Part shown: piece by piece, positions 12,001 to 24,000 of the stretch
Layout: each line of letters opens with the position of its first letter
How positions within the stretch are numbered: the stretch's first letter is position 1
Source: Phoenix dactylifera
Taxonomy: Eukaryota > Streptophyta > Magnoliopsida > Arecales > Arecaceae
Direction: 5' to 3'
Length of the DNA stretch: 64,000 nucleotides
Assembly (NCBI RefSeq): GCF_009389715.1
Contig: NW_024068278.1
Span: 1-64,000, forward strand
Program-made: the position numbers and the translations under genes
The notes under the pieces: model-generated
Databases searched by the model: none
Seen by the model: the letters and a program-made list of their open reading frames with translations, nothing else
Told to the model about the DNA's origin: nothing

Positions 12001-15000
12001 TTGCCATGGGATCGTGACACTAGACATAAAATCTAAGAGGTTGTTCAGCCTAGGGATGGAAAAACGATACTTAACCGTAATTTTATTGGGGGTGAGGAGT
12101 GTGGGTACAGCACAGAAGCTCAGACTCTCACGAACATACCCTTGGGTGAGAAGTTCGTCAACTTGACGTTTCAGTTCAGTGTACTTGTGTAGGTTGAGCC
12201 TATGATGAAGAAGATTGGATATAGATGCTCCGGGAACGAGATCAATTGCGTGCTGGATATCACGCATCGGAGGAAGTGTATCTGGAAGATCCTTAGGAAA
12301 AACAGAGTGAAACTCCTCCAGCAGGGGAACTACTGCCGATGGTTGCTCAGGGCTCGACTCCACATTGATAACCCTAGCCACGAGGGCAAACACAGGTGAT
12401 TGGCTTGCGATATCTTTCATTACCTCTGTCGAAGTAATGATGTGAAGTGATTCATCTTTTCGTAGAGTGGCACTCTTCTTTTCAGGGGCAGACTCTCTTG
12501 GAGGCAATGAGTTCAGTATAATTTTCCGACCCTGTAACATAAAGCTACACGAATTCGAACGCCCATGAAGTGTGACGTCCATATCGTATAGCCAAGGCCT
12601 CCCTAGGATGACTTGACCTACGTCCATCGGAATGCAGTCGCACCAGATTTCGTCTTTATAGGATAGGAATTGAATCGGGATGAGGCATCTTTCCGACACC
12701 GAAAGAGATGTCTTATCTACCCAAGCTACTTTATATGGGTTGGGATGAGGGGTAGATTTCAGGCCGAGGCGGGAGACAACTCCGGAAGCAATGGCATTAA
12801 TACAACTTCCGCTATTAAATAGAATTTTGCATGTTTTACCATTGATCTTAATGAGCGTGTAAAATAGGGAGGGCCTACGCCAATCTTGTTCGGTCTTAGT
12901 CTGAGTTAGAGTGCATCTAACCACATGAAGCCTAGGGTTTTGGTTATTTGGATCAGTGGGCTTTTTTTGGGGTTCAGCCTGGAGAAACTCTAACCCGGTC
13001 TGTTCGTCTCCAAAGTCTTCTACAAAATTCTCAATGTTTGGCTCATAGACTTCTTCGACACATTCATTCGCTTGAGTCCCATCTTCTAGTTCGGTTATGA
13101 GATAGGTCTTGGCATTACATTGGGGCGCTATATGGCCAAATTTTTGGCACCTGAAATATTGGGTTTGGCTTCTAGAACGAGGATTGGGACCTAGTGTGCC
13201 CTTTTCTTTATCATTTGAAGGGTTCAGGACAGGTATCGGGGATGTCTGAATCGGTGCTTGGCTAGGGCCGGGCTGGTTAGAAGGATTGGGAAGCTGCCTG
13301 GGTTGTGGGAGGTAGTTTTGATTAGGTCGGGCTCCTGGGGCCATGGGTCGAGGGTCGGTACGCCTCACTACAGGGGCTTGTAAGAAACTATCTACATCTT
13401 GAGCCAACTGGTATGCTTGGCCAAGAGTAGTAATCTCTCGGAGGATTAGTTCTTTCTGGATCTCCTCGCGGAGTCCTGCCCGAAACCTAGAGAGAGTAAC
13501 AGTCTTCTCTTCGATTACACCGCACCTCATATGAAACTCCTCAAATCGTGCAATGTAATCGGCAACGGTTGAAGTCCCTTGAGTTAGTTTCTGCCACCTA
13601 TCCATAAAGTGTTGTCGGTAAGAGAATGACAAATACTTCTCATTCAGTTTTTCTTTCATATCCTCCCAGGTGGTGATACGAGGAAGCCTTTGGGTCTCAC
13701 GCATATGTTCAACGTTATGCCAGTACCAGTGAGCTTGCCCAATAAGTTTCATTTTAGCGAACCGTACTTTTCTATCATCAGTCATTTCGTACCACTCAAA
13801 ATAGTTATCCATGGCTGCTCTCCAATCAAGGTACACACTCGGCTCTAATTGACCAGCAAATGTGGGAGCATGTACTCGGACGGTGCGAAGTAGTCGCTCG
13901 TCAAGATCGCGCTGGTGATCAGGAGGAAGTTGGTTCCTAGGGGGATGGGAAAATGCTACAGGTGGTGTGGTCAAACCAAGCTCGGGATAAGCTGCGATTG
14001 GGGTTGATGGTTCAGGAGTCCTAGGGTGTTGCACTAGAGCACGGATCTTCCGTTTGAATTCGTCTTGATCAGCTCGTAATGCAGCTAATTGTTCCAAAAT
14101 ATCTTGTAGAACTCTAGGGTCCATGGTGGGTAAAAGGGTCTGAGAGTCAGTGAGGAGGTACTCTCTACCACTACGGGTTGGCATGCAGGGACTACTCTAG
14201 TTGGTGATATGATATGCAATGTTACTAATGAACCCTAACTTACCATATGCAATGCAGGACAACCTATTAATGCAATCTACTTTGAATTCGGAAATCAGCA
14301 AATTTTCACAAAAATAACTTAAAATTAAATATTACTAATTTGCACTTTGGTTATTTCAGAATTAAGGTAGAAAATTAGTCACTATAAGAAATTAGGTTGC
14401 AAACACGTATTACGGTCGTTCTAATCATAAAGTAATCTGATCTATGGATGTTGAGAAATATCCTGTCGCTAGGGTGTGCTAATTTAATATATAGATTTAG
14501 AGGGTGAATAGGACGGGTGTGGTAATAGATGTTCTAGGTTTTGCAGTTTGACAGGAAAGTAAGTTTTCAAAATAGGACTGTCATGCAAGAGAACTAGCAC
14601 ATAATTAGATAAACAAGCCCAAAAGAAAGAAGAACCTGTTACCTGTGGCGGATGCAGTCAACCGGAAGCGTCCGTTGTAGGGTCTCGAGCACGAAGTTGG
14701 CGCCGGGCGGAGCTAGCTGGAGCGATGGATCTGGATCTGCAGCACAAGGGCTCCTGGACTTCTGAAATAGGCTGAAAAAAGGTGCTGGATCGGGCCTGAA
14801 ACAGGGTCTGCGGCCGATTGGGCTTGGACCGCGCTACAGTACGGCGCACGGGCTGGGCTGGCGGCCTGCTGAGGACAACTGGGCCAGGCCGGTCGGGCTC
14901 GGATGTGGCCTGATGCCACCTCTCGGCTGGCAGCCTGGCACATAGGGGTGTCCCTGGTCGCGGATGAGAGCTGGATGGGGGCGGCTCGGTCGAAGGCTCG

Positions 15001-18000
15001 GTGACGGGCGCTGCAGGCGGTCCGTCCGGAGTAGGCAGCGGCCGACGGCGCACGGCGGTAGTGGTGGAGCACGCGGGCGCGGGGAAGGATGCAGCGGTGG
15101 TGGCAATCGGGCGGTCGCGGGTGCGGCGAGGACGGCGACGGCGAGGCGGCGCGGCTCGGTGGGGGAGGGAGAAGACGGGGCTCGGGCGATGGCAGATCTC
15201 GGCAGCGGCAGGAGGCGGCACGGGCGGAGGCGGCGAAGGGTGCGCAGGTGGTGCGGCTCGGCGGGGAGGGCGTCGTCGGGGCTCGGTGGCGGTCGGCTTC
15301 GATCGTCTGCGGTCGACTGCAGGAAGGAGGCGCCCGAAGGAGGTGTCGAACGGCGGCGGGCGTGGTGGCGCAGCTCGGCGGAGACGCGGTGAGGGGCAGC
15401 CGATCGGGGAAGATGAACAGGTAGGTTTTTTTTTGGCACGCACGTGCAGTCATGTGCAAAGGTTTTCTTTTTCTTTTCTTTTTTTTTTCTTTTTTTTTCT
15501 TTTTTTTTTAGGCGGCACGTGCGGTCACGTGCGTCTTCTTTCTTTGTTTTTTCCCTCCGGAACGGATCCGGGCTAGTGGGGCGGGCTAACGGGTCTGAGA
15601 CTTACCCGTTGCCTCAACCTTCTTCAACCTCTCGACGGTTCGGGCGGACGCCGATCTTCGCGGCGGCGGCTGCGGGCCCGGGGCAAGGATCACGACGGCG
15701 GCTCCGCGACCTGCGGCGGCAGCGAGATCACGGCCACGACTTCGTGGGCTGCAGCGAAGGTTGGCGGCGGTCCCCTCTGTGGGCCCGACGCCGACGGTTG
15801 GGAGCAGACACAGGACACTCAGGGCGGCGGCGCTCTCGTGGGGTCTGATACCGGCGGCATGGGCGACCGACGGGGGGGTTTGGCGCTGTTGGCGGCACCT
15901 GGTGGTGGCAGTGGTTGTGGGTGCAACGGCGGGTGGAAAGGATTCGGCGACGGGGAGTTTCCTTCTGTTTTGGTAGGAACCGAGAGAAAGGGAGGAAGGT
16001 GTGGCCTACTTCCCTAAAGGGTGGTGGTGTGAGTCGGCTGAGAAGGGTGGGATCGGGAGTTGTGAGCAAGGGGGTGGGTGCGTGGCGAATCGACGAAGGT
16101 GTTTTCCCTGTTCTTCGTGTGAGAGCCGGGAGAAGGGGAACTGGGGTGAAAATCGAAAGAGAGGGACCTTCTTTTTTTTTTTTCGTGTGTGTCCTTCTGG
16201 TGAGCACCGAGGGGAAGAGACAGAGATGATGTCTCGGGTTTGGTGGGGTGAATGAATAGGGCCAGTGGACCGTGGGAGGTTGAGGGAGAAAATGCTCGAT
16301 CGTGGCTTTGGCAACGGGGGCAAAGCCGAGGCTCTGATACCAAGTTGATGCAGCACTGTCATGGGAGAAGTGGCTGCAACGGTGATGAGTCAACCCGGAA
16401 TGGTTGTGGCTGCTGTAAAATAGAGCGACAGAGGAAGAGAAAGAAAGAAGAGGAGGAGAATGAGAGAGGAAAATAAGTAGAGAGGAAGAGAGAAGAGGGA
16501 GAAGAGGAGAGGAGGAAGAGAGTAGGAGAAACGTGGGGGGAAAATTGTTAAACCTTCATTAACCCTAATTACCATCTAAGTTTCCTATAAATAGGGCCCA
16601 ATAAGAATAATTAAAATAAACCCCCTTACACAAGAATAATTCCCAATAAACCCAAAATACACAAATGAATCCTAAAATGCAAACAAGCCCAGAAACAAAA
16701 TAAAATAAATATGTACTAAGATGGTGGACTAGGCGGAGACATAATCAGCTCCGATGTCCCCATCAGGTATGCCCTTGTACAATAGGATTTGAATCCTTGC
16801 TTATAAGTCAATTATTTTTTTTTTATGATTTTGCTGGTATTGAACACAACATATAAGTTTATGTGTGCATGTTTGTTCGGAATTTTCCTTGTAATAAACA
16901 CAAAATGTATATAGATATTTACGTGTGTATCTATTTGTGTGCATAGGGTCTGCAATACTGGTGTATGGGTGAAGATCGGTTCCGGTTCCGACCGATACCG
17001 AATCGGTCGAGATAGGAAAAACAAAAAAAAAAAATAAATGCCTCGGACGCGCGGACGCGTGCGTCCGCGTTAAATGCTACTATGTGCGGCAACTATAGCC
17101 CATGCGGGGAGCCCGCGTGGGCTCGTTGCCTCGCGCGGCCAGCCTGCGCGGGGAATTGTGGCCAACGCGGGGAACCGCGTGCGGGCGTGGTTCCCTACGC
17201 GTGGAACACGAGCGGGTACCCCGCATGGGCTCGCTGCCTCGCGCGGCAAGCCTGCGCGGGGAATTGTGGCCAACGCGGGGAACCGCGTGCGGGCGTGGTT
17301 CCCTACGCGTGGAACACGAGCGGGCGCGAGCAGGATCGCGGTTCCCCACTTGCCCCCGCGGGCGGGCGCGTTGCCCTGCTCGCAAGTTTTTTTTTTTTTT
17401 TATTTTTTTCCTCTTCTTCTCGAACCCTCCTTCTTCCCCTCTCTCCTCCACTTTTCTCCTCTCTTTCCCGATTCCCCCCTGTTCTCCCGCGAGCAAGGAA
17501 GGAAGAGAGGTCCCGCCTGCGAGCAAGGAAGAGAGGTCCTCCTTCTTCCGGTACTTGCCTTCTCTTCTTCTTCTATTACTCTTTCTTTTCTTCTTCCTCT
17601 TCTTCCTCCTCTTCTTTCTTCCTCTTCTTCCTCCTCTTCTTTCTTCCTCTTCTTCCTCGCTTCTACTGGTGCCGGTCGCACCGGTTTCGGTTCGATACCG
17701 GTTTTCACAGCCGAACCATACCGGTAGCTGTCGGCACCAGTTCGGTATAGTCTGAACTGACCGGTTCTGGTCGTTCGGCAGACCATGCGTGTGCATGTGA
17801 AATTTGCCGGTAAATAAGCATAGCAATTAGTGGAGATTGGATCGTGCTTCTCTTGAGAGGAGAGAGTATCTTTTTCTCGATTCCAAAATCTATAGTGGGG
17901 CATTCAAATTGAATATCTAATCCATTGATCATGATCTATAATACTAAAAATACCTAGAAACTAAAAATTACATATTTTGGTAGTCTCTAACTGGTGCATC

Positions 18001-21000
18001 ATATGGGCACAAAAATCGACAGTTTCTATTGTTCTAGTGCGCTAAAATATATAATAAAACACTTAGATTGAGTATCCACATCTCTGATTGTGATCTACAC
18101 ATGTTATAACATGTATACATTGAAAACAATAGATTTTAATGCTTAGTTCATAGCAAAACATGATCTTATATCATTTTAACCATTCATTTTTGCACCCACT
18201 TGATGCATAAGTTAGAGACCAGAAAACATGATTTTTAGTTTCTAGGCGTTTGTGAATCTTCGATTTGGATACCTCATGATTGATTTTGGAATCAAGAAAA
18301 GTAGATACACTCTCTTCTCAAGAGGAGCATAGTCCATCTCCAACAAATATATAATATATGTATGTCTGTGTGTTTGTGCATGCGTGTTTGTGCATATGTG
18401 CTCGTGCATGCGCATCCTTAAGAAACCTCATTCTCCCATGAGTAAATGTGAAAGTAAGAAGATAACAGGAACCCTAGATTGGAGATTCTTATGGTAAGAT
18501 GAATATGATATGATCCCTTTGCTTTGGGGCTGCCAAAATAGTCTGTTTTGTGGAAATAGTTTTAGACGTGGAAAAATTTGATTGCGTTGTCTATCGATAG
18601 CAAATTTAGCAAAAAAGAGAGTAAGAAGAGGGTGGAAAGAAAAGAACTGCATGTCTGAGAGAGGTTTTAATATCAACCTTGCAAGCCAAAAATAGTGCTA
18701 GAGCAGCAAATTAGAAGCCTAAAAGTGAAAAAAAACATATATTTCAGCCACTAGCTCTTAGACCTGATCTCCACTTGCTTACACTGAGCATTTGGCCTGT
18801 TCTTAAGCATGTCTGCTGAATATTGATGATATGGACCCAAAATTCGATCACCATTGCTCTACACCATATTTCATGTGAATCTGGATTACTTTGATTTTGT
18901 TGGTGATGCATCGAGCTTCATTAGGTGCAATATAACTTGGAACTTGTAAAAGGAGTAATATTGTGTTGTTGGCATGGCTTCCTGAGATATAATCAAGAGT
19001 CTCCTGAAAGAAATTGGACATTGGAATAATGTGTGGCATAAGGCTATCAGACCATACTTATGACCCGTCAAAAAACATGTCGGAAACTGATGTTGCACCT
19101 GGCACGGTTGTGCCTTCCACTTTGTATTTAAATTCAGCTTCTCCACAAGTTATGGTGATATGGTATTCTTCATGCTGCCAGTATAAATTAGCACACTCAC
19201 AATTTTCCTAGGCAAGTCATACTAGGGCTGAAACCCACTATTGCCTCCATTGTGGCATGATCGAAACCCACTTTCCACATTTAGATGAATACCACGGGAC
19301 CTCTCTTCTGATTTAAGTATAATGGTATACGGTTCGGCGATCCTTGGGTATACCCAAGAGGTTGCCCCTCTTTATACTATGCCATCTATATAGAAGTTGT
19401 TATATATGTATTATTTATTTGTAATGTTTAAATATATTTATATTTTATGACCATTATGAGGATCATATTAGTAGTTACAGTGAGTATTATTTATCCGTAA
19501 CATTATATGCACAGCAGGTTAAGAAAACTCAAATGTAGAGCTACAAATACTGATAGTTTGCTTTGTAAGCCACTATATGCTGTTATATGCCCACATGATA
19601 CATAAATAAATGAAATTGTCTAAAAAGCTGAATTCTGAAAATGTAGCCTGAAGAACAGCATATCATATTGTTATGGTGGCCATGGTGGTTTAGAGTCATG
19701 GCTGTGAGACAGCCATACCACCATTATTAAAACCATGTGTTCACCCATTCATGACTCTCTCACCGGTTTAACTGTAAGAAAGAAAGTGCATGGATTCCAG
19801 AAAATGGGAATGTGTTTATAAGCACAAACTCAGACTATTATTCTGTAAAACAGAGTGGATATGGTCGATTTGATAGTGCATGGTTTCCAGAGGAAGTGCA
19901 TTTATAAGCAAAAACTCGGACTATTATTCTTTGAAGCAGCGTGGATGTGGTCGATTTGGTGACCACAGGCACAACCCTACAGTGGGAGTTATGTAGTAGT
20001 ATAGATAGAGGCGGATATATTTTATAAACATTTCATTTTTGCCCATTTAATTAGAATAAACTTCAAGCAGATACTTTAGTTTCTTCCTATATATAGGCTA
20101 ATAGAGTTGGTTTTCTTCTAAGCTCTAATACAGTCTCATGTTTTCTTAAATTATAAAAGAATGTAAGATGATTGTAAATTATCTTTTTCTTTCCCAAATA
20201 TTATCTTGACTTAGTGAAGTAAATACAGCCATTTAGTTCGGACCAATTATGCTAGCAAGTAGCAACAATTTTAAATAGACAGATGTTGAAAATATGAATG
20301 ATGCAGGAAATTATGTTATCCACCTCCTGATTTGTGCACTATTATCTACATTTCCTCTTCTTTTGTTTTCTTAGGTATTTCTATACTTATGCAGATGACT
20401 GCTTTTTTCTGACACCTTCCTACCAGTTCACACTGTTGTAGTACTTGAATTCTTGACCATTATATATATACTTTTGGTGAATGTTGTACTGCTAGCTGTG
20501 GAATGGAGCACAGCTTGAGATTTATAACTGATTACATTGTATGTATCAACGAGCAATCTTTATCATGCTACAGCAGTTGTGGCTTGGTTTCTGCTAGGAA
20601 TTTCACCAATTTGTTATTTGCTTGAGTTATGACGGCAAAATTATTGAGTTGTAGGTGTCATTTTATGGGGTAAACCTTGATCCAACTATCAAAAACTTAC
20701 AGTTCTTTTGCTTCTCATTATCTACTTTTGATGGTTGTCAAAATAACTTCTTTTACACACTGTATCTTTTCTTAAGTTGAATCACTTGTTATTACTCTCT
20801 TTTGGGAATTTGATTATTATGTCGACTTGTTCCATTGTGGGCTTAGATGTTCAGGCGCATGTAGAGGAAACCTTTTAATGTAGTGTCCCTGGTTTTGCTT
20901 GTCTTTGCTCATTGCCTGTTGATGTCCTGTGATATTAATCATCTATTGCATCTGTGATGTCGTAGAAATTTATTGTAATATAAAGAGGATCAATTTTATT

Positions 21001-24000
21001 TTTAATTTTGAAATAGCATTGTGTGTTTGATTAATGGGCCACTACAATATGTGGGTCTTCTGTCACCGAACTATATGTTTTGATAATAAACTTTTTGCAC
21101 TTGTTAGTTTGATTCCAAAATTGAACCATTTACCTGTTTTGTGGAACATTTTTTTAGTTTCTTTTCTTGGCGTCTAAATTGCATATTTGAATTCATCTTG
21201 ACACAATTATCTGGTCCTCTCATCAATCATCAGGTCAAACATGGCAGTGGAAAAGAAAAAGTCTCAACGACATCATGTCTGTATTGTCGGGTAATGTTTA
21301 AATCTCATTTTCCTCTTTTTTTGTTTTATAAAATAATAATTGTTTATATTACTTGAGGAAAAACCTGTTAATGGAACTCTAGTCAGATACGCTGTATTTC
21401 TTGTTTAATTTAACTTGATATGTGGAGTATGATTTAGGGATTTCTTAAATTTTCTCAATGCCACAAATACTTATTTCTTAGACTTGACAATTAATAGGTC
21501 TGCAAATGGAAACCTTGATATATGCATTATTTTCTTAACTGCATGGTTGTTATGATGGTCAGATTGGTCTCTTAGTTCCTAATGGTATTAGCTTCCTACT
21601 CTAGATATATTTCCATGTGCTTCTGTTTGCAACTTTTAGATGATCTGCTGGTGGTGCTAGAATACTATCATCTGAGTGAGAACAGAAGTGATATGTAGGT
21701 TTAGGTTGTGGTTAGATAATCATCCCCAAAGTTCTTGGGGCTAAGCTGGGAAGAGAACCTGCAGCTAATGAAAGACAATGATTCACTTTTTTCTTTTTCT
21801 TTTCTTTTCTTTTTTTCAAAGGGGATGCATATTCTTGGATAATATTGTTACCTCTGATCCTCAATACTAAATGCTATTCTACTGTCTTAAATTCTTCCTA
21901 ACCCGTATTAGACAATGCAGAGATAGGATGAAGTAAGTTTTAATGATTCTTTAAACTTACATCTCGTGAAAGAAAAGCAAATTCTTTGAAAGCTGGTTTT
22001 CTCTCTCCCCTGGAGCTTCTTGGAAAATGCAATACAGAGTTTGATGTCTGGCACTCTGGTTTAATGAACTAGAATCTAGAGGTTTATGCCAGCTGGCATG
22101 TACTTGCTGAGTTGGCATCAGTGGTAAATTGAGGTTCTTACATATTATAAACTTTCTCTATTAATGGTGTCAACAATTTGTTAAAATATTTCATAGCTTC
22201 TGGTGTTCCTTTATTGTCTCATTTGAGAAAACCGGCAGTCAAAACTTGTTTGCTTGTGATGTTCTAGATGTATGCTCCTAAATTGGTCCATTCGCGCTCA
22301 GAGACATTTGTTATGTATCTCATTGCTTTTTTGGCTACTTTCAGCTGGTCAGCTTCGTTCAGTTCCATGAAATTAATCAGTTAATATATGTATATATGCA
22401 TGCATGTATGTATGGATGTACAATGGCAGTATATTATGATTTTGACTTCTTGGCACACTTCATAGTTCATCCTTTGTAAATGTCTCTTGAATTATCTTAG
22501 TATTACTGTGAGAGTTCTTTTCTAGATTTATGAGTCATATTTGGTCTGATTCCGAAAGTTATCTTTTAGTATAGTGCTCAATCAACGAATTTTCAGAGAC
22601 ATTAATTTAATTTAGGTTTAAATTAGCTCTAGATTTAATATTTTTGATTTTTGGTGCTTTATTTTTAGTTACCTTGTTATGCTGTTGAGTCTTAGACGTC
22701 TGATACTTAAGTCTCTTGAGAGTAGGTTATATATGTTATATATTGTTTTTTTACAATTTTCGTGCTAAATTTCAGGGCTTTTAAATACTTTTAAGTCTCA
22801 CTTTTTATGCCTTAATATAATTTTGGATCAAAAGCATTGAATTATACAAAAAACATATTATACTCAAAATGATGTCTGATTTATTTTTTTTCCTTAAACC
22901 ATTTTTGTGTTTCTTAATTTCCATTTTTTAGAAAGTATACTGTAAATTTGTTTCAGAACAAAATCTTCCAGATATCAGACCTCCCAATTCTATTGAAAAT
23001 CTTTTCCAAGTTTGGCCTGGAAGCTATAGGAATTATTAGGAAAACTGAGTGATAAACCTCAACTTTTGGGATAAAAAGGCAGGCTGAAAATGGATTTCAT
23101 ACTGATTGGATATCACTATATCCGTATGTCCGTTTTGTTGATGATCATAGATATCAATACAGATAGTAATTGGATGCCAGCTGGTCTTTTTTTCTCCTTG
23201 CAGGAATGGGCTGGGAAAGGTCTAGTTACCATGAGCTGGACCAGGCCTTATATTCTGTAATTTTAGAAATCATGTTTCCAATCCTGAGGATCTAATAGGA
23301 TTATCCAAACAGGCCCTTAAACATTGTTTTTTCCTAGGGGTGGGGACAGGGATGTTATTCCACTTCATACGCTATTCAAAGTGAGGTATATACAAGCTGT
23401 ACAACTTTATTACTTTTTTTTCTTTGCTAAAACAAAGAAATTGCTGCCTCAACTTAATCACGTGACTATTTTAGTGAATCCTAAAAATTCTGCTAAGTTG
23501 TATACTTTTGGGTTAAAGGAGGCTTACCATTAAGGATGCAATCCACCAGGTTAAACATTTTACTGCCTGGGAAGAATATCTAAATTGAAAACATGTCGAT
23601 GTTGTCAGTTATTTCCATCTATACGAAATAGGGTGGAAAATGGATGCAAATATGGATTCTTATATTAGCAAAATGCTAAAATTTGTGTTCATATTCTGAT
23701 AGATTTGGATACGGAAATGGATCACGGCTAATATTTCCCGACCTAATTTCATCCCTTATAGAAGTAGAAGTGGTTCCCATCACAAGGGTCTTAAGATACC
23801 ATGTGTTTCCAGGATTGTAAATTTATCATGATGAATAGAGGAATGAATAAAAAAATTACAGTAATCATAAATTGCAACTGGTTGTATGGAGAGTTAATGA
23901 TATGTTCACATATGTTTAACAATAGTGTATAATAATGCATGAGGCCAACTTTGCTTTATGTTTTGCAAATGTATGCAGGCATTGATATTGTTTAGTAAAC

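Larger units (their letters stand above)
10503..16765 (-). mobile_element. Ty3/gypsy chromodomain LTR retrotransposon, structurally complete ends, defective pol
   Basis: Two 420-bp direct repeats (10503-10922 and 16346-16765) both begin TGATGCAG and end CCCCATCA. They are flanked by the 5-bp duplication GGTAT (10498-10502 and 16766-16770). I count 13 differences between the LTRs (about 97% identity), suggesting a fairly recent insertion. The element reads on the minus strand: 5' LTR at the right, then a Met-tRNA-type primer site, a 2.1-kb GC-rich leader, gag-pol (14184-11488), a frame-shifted chromodomain segment (11467-10886) and a purine tract before the 3' LTR. The chromodomain and integrase-like fragments indicate a chromovirus-type Ty3/gypsy element; I do not assign the lineage. 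It lies antisense to NRPE1 inside intron 3. Confidence 0.95.
16945..17788. mobile_element. GC-rich hAT-like non-autonomous element
   Basis: Flanked by GTGTGCAT on both sides (16937-16944 and 17789-17796). The ends share an inverted GGTCTGC motif. Sub-terminal regions hold inverted CCGATACCGAA/TTCGGTATAG-type blocks (about 16990 and 17740). The interior has a 108-bp tandem duplication, a CT-rich tract and a 25-bp minisatellite. Long ORFs on both strands within it are low-complexity artefacts of GC-rich sequence without stops. Confidence 0.6.
8450..21233 (+). other. NRPE1 intron 3 (12.8 kb), expanded by nested transposons
   Basis: The intron separates exons 3 and 4 in phase 0. From left to right it holds: AT-rich unassigned sequence (8450-9540); a CCTAGGC/GCCTAAGC-type repeat scrap (about 9540-9610); unassigned sequence; a GGTACC-type repeat scrap; the LTR retrotransposon (10503-16765); a GC-rich 8-bp-flanked element (16945-17788); a long-inverted-repeat element (17832-18341); a short hairpin (19676-19739); and a tandem duplication (19786-19962). 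The stretches 18342-19675 and 19963-21233 show nothing recognisable. Confidence 0.65.

Noticed and set aside
14658..15576. Long overlapping ORFs on both strands (up to 261 aa)
   Set aside because: GC-rich sequence with few stops inside the retrotransposon leader; translations are Pro/Arg/Ala-rich with no domain, and all frames are open alike.
17074..17903. ORFs over 200 aa on both strands
   Set aside because: They arise from the duplicated GC-rich block and the CT minisatellite; no conserved motif in any frame.
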